Below, one piece after another: positions 59,624 to 64,000 of a stretch of DNA of 64,000 bases. The notes beneath the pieces are model-generated. The model did no database searches and had not been told where the DNA came from. It saw only the letters and a program-made list of their open reading frames with translations. Within the stretch, counting starts at the first letter, position 1; each line of letters begins with the position of its first letter. This stretch comes from Rapidithrix thailandica (GTDB taxonomy: Bacteria > Bacteroidota > Bacteroidia > Cytophagales > Flammeovirgaceae), in NCBI RefSeq assembly GCF_039710355.1, contig NZ_JBDKWZ010000013.1:146792-210791 (forward strand), given 5' to 3'. The position numbers and the translations under genes are program-made.

Positions 59624-60814
59624 ATGAGAGCGACAGAGATTTGTATTATTGGTGCTGGGCCGGCTGGGTTAAGTACTTCGTTTTTTTTATCTAAACAAAA
59701 GATTCCGCATATCCTTCTGGAAAAAGAGTATTTTCCCCGGGAAAAAGTATGTGGAGATGCACTTACTACCAATGCCCTGTATATGCTGAATCGTATCCGG
59801 CCCGGGTTGGCAAGGGAGTGGACCCATGAAAAAAAGAATTTTCTGCCGAGTTGGGGAGCCAAGTTTTATGCCCCCAATGGCAAATGCCTTCAGATCTCTT
59901 TGCAAAAGCAAAACCTCCCTTATGCTCCGTTTCTAACCATTCCCCGGGCTGCTTTTGACAACTTGCTCCATGAAATGCTTGATCCTCGTTATGCTACCTT
60001 GCTGCAAGGCTGTGAAGTAAAAAAGCTCTGTAAGGAGCCTCAAGGAGTACAAATCGAGGCCTTACACGAGGGGAATATATTGGAGATACAGGCACAGATG
60101 TTAGTCGGTACGGATGGCGAACGCTCGGTGGTACACAGGCAACTGGGAGAGGGTACCAAAGATCGCGAAAGCTTTTCCGCTGCAGTCAGGGCCTATTATG
60201 AGGGGGTGGAAGGGTTTTCCAATGAAAACCAATTGGAGTTTTTCTTTCCTAATGAATTGCTGCCGGGGTATTTATGGGTATTTCCGTTGCCGGGGGGTAG
60301 GGCCAACGTGGGTTTGGGAATCCACAGTGAACAAGTAGCCCGGAAAAAGCTCAACTTACGGCAGATGTTTCAACAACTTCTGGAAACTCACCCCGTATTG
60401 TCCAAACGCTTTGCCAATGCCCGTCGGGTTTCTCCTTTGAAAGGTTGGGGTTTGCCTTTGGGGATTAAGCCCAGAAGCCTTGCCGGTGACCGCTTTATCC
60501 TGGCCGGGGATGCCGCCTCTCTAATAGATCCGTTTACCGGGGAAGGCATCGGCAATGCGATGTACTCCGGGATGATTGCCGCTGATTATGCTCAAAAAGC
60601 CGTAAAGCGACAACGGTTTGACCGGGAAATATTATTCCCTTATCAAGACGAGATCCGGAGGAGAATGGGCAAAGAGTTGAAAATGGGGCATCGTTTGTTG
60701 CGCTTGGCCTACCAGCCTTACCGGATCAATGTTCTTTGTTCTGTTCTTTCAATCCCCCTGGTCCATCGTTTTGGGCATCGCGCTTTGGCAGCCTGGATGC
60801 GAAAGTGGATGTAG
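59624..60814 (+). CDS. geranylgeranyl reductase family FAD-dependent oxidoreductase
   Basis: A 396-residue flavoprotein of the geranylgeranyl reductase/PHBH fold. The FAD Rossmann loop is IIGAGPAGLSTSFFL, followed by PREKVCGDALT (the conserved Cys-Gly of this family), LVGTDGERSVV and the pyrophosphate-binding AGDAASLIDPFTGEGIGNAM. The family hydrogenates double bonds of isoprenoid chains on lipids, quinones or chlorophyll. It heads a three-gene group: isoprenoid synthase-like gene, then UbiA, 109 bp and 1-nt overlap apart. That context supports an isoprenoid-lipid substrate over a halogenase or hydroxylase role. Copy A of the repeat lies just upstream. Confidence 0.9.
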   Translation: MRATEICIIGAGPAGLSTSFFLSKQKIPHILLEKEYFPREKVCGDALTTNALYMLNRIRPGLAREWTHEKKNFLPSWGAKFYAPNGKCLQISLQKQNLPYAPFLTIPRAAFDNLLHEMLDPRYATLLQGCEVKKLCKEPQGVQIEALHEGNILEIQAQMLVGTDGERSVVHRQLGEGTKDRESFSAAVRAYYEGVEGFSNENQLEFFFPNELLPGYLWVFPLPGGRANVGLGIHSEQVARKKLNLRQMFQQLLETHPVLSKRFANARRVSPLKGWGLPLGIKPRSLAGDRFILAGDAASLIDPFTGEGIGNAMYSGMIAADYAQKAVKRQRFDREILFPYQDEIRRRMGKELKMGHRLLRLAYQPYRINVLCSVLSIPLVHRFGHRALAAWMRKWM

Positions 60815-60923
60815 ACAACCGCTTTTCTGTTAACTTTGCCCTGAAGAATGAGGCCGGAAGGAAAAAAGATGTCCGGGAAAGTATATAAAAGACAACCATA
60901 GAGGCTGTTCTTAAACTTATAAT

Positions 60924-61904
60924 GTGAATTTCATGAGTAGTGTTTGGAAATTAATCGCTGCCACAGGAAGGTTTGTGAAAGATTTTTATGAGCAAAAACA
61001 ATTGCTTCAAAGGCATATTTATCCATTATTGAAAGCCTATCCGGTGGAAAATCCGGAAACGGGAAAACGAATCATTCAATACGCCAACCTGATTCCTGTC
61101 ATTTCAGGGGGAAGTTTTGCCACTTTAAGAGGAAAAAAACTCACGGAAAAAGAGCGCTTATTACAAACGTTTCTCGCTGCCTTGACACCTATCGGTGACG
61201 ATTTGTTTGATGTGGAGCATAAGGCCGAAGACGAGTTGATGCAGTTGGTTTCCAAACCTTTTTTATTTTCTTCCCCTCAGGAAACACACCCTCTGGGTGT
61301 GGATATTTTAAAAAAAATCCACCGTTTGTTGGAACACCCTCAACAGTTTATCGACTACTTTGAGAAAGTATTTTCCGCTCAGAAGGCCAGTCAAAAGCAG
61401 TTGGATAAAGATTTGTCCAGCGAAGAAATTCAACAAATTACGTTTGATAAAGGGGGGTACTCTGCTTTATTGTACCGAAGTATCATGAGCCACCCTCTCG
61501 GCGAACAAGAAGAAAAAGCCATTTATCAATTGGGTGGTTTGGTGCAATTGATGGACGATACCTTTGACGTTTATGAAGATTACCAACAAGGCATCCGTAC
61601 ATTGCCCAACCAAACACACGATATTTCGGTTATCAAAAGCTTTTTTGAAGCCGAGCTTATGCAACTGGGGGGGATTTTCCGTAGCCTGGATTACCCGGCA
61701 AAAAATATAGAAAAGTTTCTCTTTGAAATCACCTTGATATTGAGCCGGGAGATGATCTGTTTGGAACAACTATTAGCCTTGCAAGACAGAAATCAAGGGA
61801 GTTTTGCAATTGAACCATTTGAAAGAAAAGAATTGATCTGTGATATGGAAAAAACCGGTAACTTGATGAAAAGTATTCGCTATGCTTTAGCGCATCAAAT
61901 GTGA
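60924..61904 (+). CDS. class I isoprenoid biosynthesis enzyme, putative
   Basis: A 326-residue all-helical protein that appears to be an isoprenoid synthase-fold enzyme. It carries two Asp-rich motifs: DDLFD at residues 92-96 (LTPIGDDLFDVEH) and DDTFD at 211-215 (LVQLMDDTFDVYEDYQQG). Both fit the DDxxD magnesium-diphosphate site, spaced as in trans-prenyl transferases and squalene/phytoene-type synthases. The rest has no recognisable FARM/SARM motifs, so the reaction (chain elongation, head-to-head coupling or cyclisation) is unclear. It lies between a geranylgeranyl-reductase-like gene and a UbiA prenyltransferase and shares a 1-nt overlap with the latter. Confidence 0.75.
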   Translation: MNFMSSVWKLIAATGRFVKDFYEQKQLLQRHIYPLLKAYPVENPETGKRIIQYANLIPVISGGSFATLRGKKLTEKERLLQTFLAALTPIGDDLFDVEHKAEDELMQLVSKPFLFSSPQETHPLGVDILKKIHRLLEHPQQFIDYFEKVFSAQKASQKQLDKDLSSEEIQQITFDKGGYSALLYRSIMSHPLGEQEEKAIYQLGGLVQLMDDTFDVYEDYQQGIRTLPNQTHDISVIKSFFEAELMQLGGIFRSLDYPAKNIEKFLFEITLILSREMICLEQLLALQDRNQGSFAIEPFERKELICDMEKTGNLMKSIRYALAHQM

Positions 61905-62767
61905 TGGGAGGGTTGCCAATAAATATACTCAGGGCTTTTGTCTCATTAGTCCGGATCAGAAACCTTCTGATCATTTTTTGTACGCAGTGGGCAGCGTATC
62001 TTTTTTTGATCCAAAACGGTAGTTTTTGGTGGGAAAAACTGGCTTTTCCCCCCTTTTGGCTTCTTTCCTTGTCTACGGTTTTGATTGCTGCGGCCGGTTA
62101 TCTCATCAACGATTATTACGATATTGAAACAGACCTGATCAATAAACCTGATAAAGTGGTGATAGGGAAATCGCTGTCTGCCCGTACAGCATTAAAAGGC
62201 TTTGTGATTTTAAATACGTTGGGTATCTTGTCGGGTTTTGGGGCTGCTACAGTGGTAGGATGGGTCAACGGATGGTTGGCCGTAGTGCTTTGGGCGTATT
62301 CCAAAAGGCTAAAGGGCATCCCCTTGTTGGGCAACCTGATAGTAGCCGGGGCCACTTCCGAAGCGGTTTTGATACTGGCTCCCTTTTTTCAAACTTCCGA
62401 ACACCTCATTTATATTTTTACCGCTTTTTCCTTTTTCTTGAACCTGATTCGCGAAATTGTCAAAGACTTGGAAGACCGGGAAGGGGACTTACAGCAACAC
62501 TGGAATACGCTTCCGCTCCAAATCGGAGAAGCCCGGACTAAGTATTTGGTCTATGGCGTGTTGGCCGGCTTTATCTCTTTTGTCGTTTTTGAACTTCAAT
62601 TTTTACAAAATAAATTCTTAACTTATTATTTCTTATGTACCATTCCCTTCGGAGGCTATTTTGTTGTTCGCTTTTACCGGGCCAGTTCTCCGCAAGAGTA
62701 TCATTTTTTAAGCTCTTTTTGTAAAATGATGATGTTGACAGGCATCCTGGCGATGGCCGGTGTATAA
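61904..62767 (+). CDS. UbiA family prenyltransferase
   Basis: A 287-residue integral membrane prenyltransferase with about nine helices. The first catalytic motif is N69-D70-x-x-D73-x-x-x-D77 (INDYYDIETDLINKP), the second is in IREIVKDLEDREGD with Asp188, Asp191 and Asp195; both chelate magnesium and prenyl diphosphate. Bacteroidota proteins of this shape are often called geranylgeranylglycerol-phosphate geranylgeranyltransferase, which would attach prenyl chains to a glycerol-phosphate ether; menaquinone-type acceptors are equally possible. The start ATG at 61904 overlaps the previous stop by one base (TGATG), so the two are translationally coupled; a GTG at 61901 is an alternative. Confidence 0.88.
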   Translation: MGGLPINILRAFVSLVRIRNLLIIFCTQWAAYLFLIQNGSFWWEKLAFPPFWLLSLSTVLIAAAGYLINDYYDIETDLINKPDKVVIGKSLSARTALKGFVILNTLGILSGFGAATVVGWVNGWLAVVLWAYSKRLKGIPLLGNLIVAGATSEAVLILAPFFQTSEHLIYIFTAFSFFLNLIREIVKDLEDREGDLQQHWNTLPLQIGEARTKYLVYGVLAGFISFVVFELQFLQNKFLTYYFLCTIPFGGYFVVRFYRASSPQEYHFLSSFCKMMMLTGILAMAGV

Positions 62768-62831
62768 ATCGTTAGTTGTTTTTGAATTAACAAAACATTA
62801 TCCATATTTTGCTATATAAAATAGAATAACC

Positions 62832-62993
62832 GAAGTGAATTAAACTTTTTCTTTTTCCTGAAAAACGTTTCAAAAAGGCCTCCTCTGTGTTACTTTTTTC
62901 AACAATAGCTTTGGCTATTCTCTTCAAAAAGTGTCTTGATGAGCCGATTTTGATTCCATTTTCGGTCAAAAACTATAAGTTTAAACTACTTCA
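62832..62993. repeat. MITE-like imperfect palindrome, copy B
   Basis: Second copy of the 162-bp element, direct orientation relative to copy A. The central hairpin here is perfect: AATAGC (62904-62909), TTTG loop, GCTATT (62914-62919). Terminal inverted repeats GAAGT-N3-TTAAACT are visible. It lies 34 bp before the carbonic anhydrase start codon. On the minus strand the element has an open frame of about 47 codons in both copies, but it is unlikely to be coding. Confidence 0.85.
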
Positions 62994-63027
62994 TCATTAG
63001 GATTAAGGACGAAAAGATAAAATTACA

Positions 63028-63666
63028 ATGGATCTGTATCAGCAAATATTTGAGAATAATCGCCAATGGGTAAAAGAAAAACTAGCCCAGAACCATGATT
63101 TTTTTGAGAAATTGGCCAAAGACCAACAGCCGGAGTTTTTATACATCGGTTGTGCGGATAGCCGGGTACCTGCGAATGTCATTATGGGTTTGGAACCGGG
63201 GGAGGTTTTTGTACACCGGAATGTGGCCAACCTGGTCATTGGAACGGATGCTAACGTCAATGCGGTGATTCAATATGCCGTAGAATCGCTAAAAGTAAAA
63301 TACATCGTAGTATGCGGGCATTATGGCTGTGGCGGTGTACAGGCGGCTATGAAATCGGTGGATATGGGGGGCTTGAATGGCTGGCTGAGAAACATCCGGG
63401 ATGTGTATCGTATTCATGAAGAAGAGCTGGATGCTATTGAAAATGAAAAAGAGCGCTATAACCGCTTGGTTGAACTCAATGTAGAGGAGCAATGTATCAA
63501 TGTGATTAAAACCTCTTATGTGCAAAAAGCCTATAATAACGAAGGCTTTCCCACAGTACATGCCTGGGTGTATGACCTTAAAAACGGTTTGTTGAAAGAT
63601 TTGCAATTGGACTTTCAAGCCACCTTGAATAAAGTAAAAAAACTGTACGATTTGGGGCATCGCTAG
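63028..63666 (+). CDS. can: beta-class carbonic anhydrase
   Basis: A 212-residue zinc enzyme interconverting carbon dioxide and bicarbonate. Zinc ligands are Cys42 in GCADSRVPAN, His98 and Cys101 in CGHYGCGGV; Asp44-Arg46 form the catalytic dyad. Length, and the lack of signal peptide, match the cytoplasmic Can type that supplies bicarbonate for biosynthesis. It is separated from the isoprenoid cluster by repeat copy B, so it probably has its own promoter, possibly within or beside that repeat. Confidence 0.96.
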   Translation: MDLYQQIFENNRQWVKEKLAQNHDFFEKLAKDQQPEFLYIGCADSRVPANVIMGLEPGEVFVHRNVANLVIGTDANVNAVIQYAVESLKVKYIVVCGHYGCGGVQAAMKSVDMGGLNGWLRNIRDVYRIHEEELDAIENEKERYNRLVELNVEEQCINVIKTSYVQKAYNNEGFPTVHAWVYDLKNGLLKDLQLDFQATLNKVKKLYDLGHR

Positions 63667-63708
63667 AGAAGGGAGCTTTGGTAAGCAATATACCTTTCGT
63701 AAAAAGAC

Positions 63709-63737
63709 AAAAAAAGCTGACCCTTTCCGGGTCAGCT
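63709..63737 (-). terminator. terminator of the truncated right-edge gene
   Basis: AGCTGACCC (63715-63723) pairs with GGGTCAGCT (63729-63737), loop TTTCC. On the minus strand seven T-rich bases follow. Confidence 0.8.
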
Positions 63738-63751
63738 CTGTGAAATTGGTT

Positions 63752-64000
63752 TTAGTTTTCTTTTCTAACGAATTTTTTGACGATTAATAAATTTTGCCTG
63801 GCAATTTTTTTCCCTTCTCTCATTAATTGTTGTGCGGCTTCCAGTTCTTGTTTGTTCAAAGCCTCCTCTGAGAGGGCTTCTATTTTGCGCGTTTTGTAGT
63901 GGATTTGTTTCAGATGGAGTTTGTCTGTCCGGTTTATGAACTCTTCACAAGCCCTATGCAACTGTTTGGAGCAGTGGTGTAACTCTTGCAAGTTTTCTTT
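63752..64000 (-). CDS. C-terminal part of an unidentified helical protein (cut by window edge)
   Basis: The frame is open to the last base of the window, so only the last 82 residues are visible. They form charged, probably coiled-coil helices (HYKTRKIEALSEEALNKQELEAAQQLMREGKKIARQNLLIVKKFVRKEN) with no motif I recognise. The true start lies beyond 64000. A clean terminator follows the stop, which supports a real gene. Confidence 0.6.
   Translation of the reverse strand, partial: KENLQELHHCSKQLHRACEEFINRTDKLHLKQIHYKTRKIEALSEEALNKQELEAAQQLMREGKKIARQNLLIVKKFVRKEN

Noticed and set aside
62787..62969. 60-codon minus-strand frame within repeat copy B, and the matching frame in copy A
   Set aside because: Both are open over about 47 shared codons, but substitutions between copies show no coding bias, both have an in-frame stop just upstream, and the DNA is better explained as a fold-back palindrome.
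1..64000. tRNA, rRNA, CRISPR, prophage or complete IS
   Set aside because: Read for cloverleaf segments, repeat-spacer arrays, transposase or phage genes on both strands; none was seen, apart from the two small palindromic repeats already reported.

Overview
The window is chromosomal DNA of a Bacteroidota species, most likely of the Cytophagales/Flammeovirga type. The evidence is a type IX secretion (T9SS) type B sorting domain, a PorP/SprF-family protein, the gliding lipoprotein GldB, Bacteroidota-restricted families (DUF6452/DUF6048-like pair, DUF4286, FecR with a C-terminal DUF4974-like part), TAnnTTTG-type -7 boxes, and start codons without Shine-Dalgarno sequences. About fifty protein genes are present. 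I see no rRNA, tRNA, CRISPR array, complete insertion sequence or prophage. Base composition looks even throughout.

Layout. 0.4-4.8 kb: a large secreted leucine-rich-repeat adhesin-like protein and its PorP/SprF partner. 5-8.3 kb: a sulfotransferase, a lipoprotein/outer-membrane pair and a PH-like membrane protein. 8.4-11 kb: a MarR regulator, a FrnE-type DsbA protein and an iron alcohol dehydrogenase, with a candidate operator pair. 11-21.6 kb: a Crp/Fnr regulator, an exported endonuclease/phosphatase, a PaaE-like reductase, an amidase, a subtilase, a carboxypeptidase-regulatory-domain protein behind a possible attenuator, nadD and an S1/P1 nuclease. 21.5-33.7 kb: a histidine kinase, an FCP1-like phosphatase, an exported phosphodiesterase, a signal-peptide-bearing darcynin, beta-mannosidase, an AlkB-type hydroxylase, two tandem DUF2167 proteins and a threonine dehydrogenase. 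34-44 kb: an XdhC-like and a MocA-like protein on either side of a sigma/FecR/TonB-receptor/trehalase locus, then fumarylacetoacetase. 44-57 kb: a metalloprotease/propeller/barrel protein, tpiA, an M42 peptidase, a membrane protein that looks like a catalytically dead membrane pyrophosphatase, DUF4286, NhaD, GldB, a PAS histidine kinase and cca. 57-64 kb: a methyltransferase, a TPR protein, a three-gene isoprenoid cluster and a beta-carbonic anhydrase.

How the genes work together. The sigma factor, FecR, a receptor with an STN signalling domain and an exported trehalase form a self-contained locus for sensing and using an alpha-glucoside, probably trehalose. The isoprenoid cluster (geranylgeranyl-reductase-like, class I isoprenoid enzyme, UbiA) would build and reduce a prenyl lipid. 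It lies between two direct copies of a 162-bp imperfect palindrome, about 95% identical, which resembles a MITE. The two most novel points are this repeat-bounded isoprenoid cassette and the pyrophosphatase-like membrane protein at 49.5-50.7 kb.
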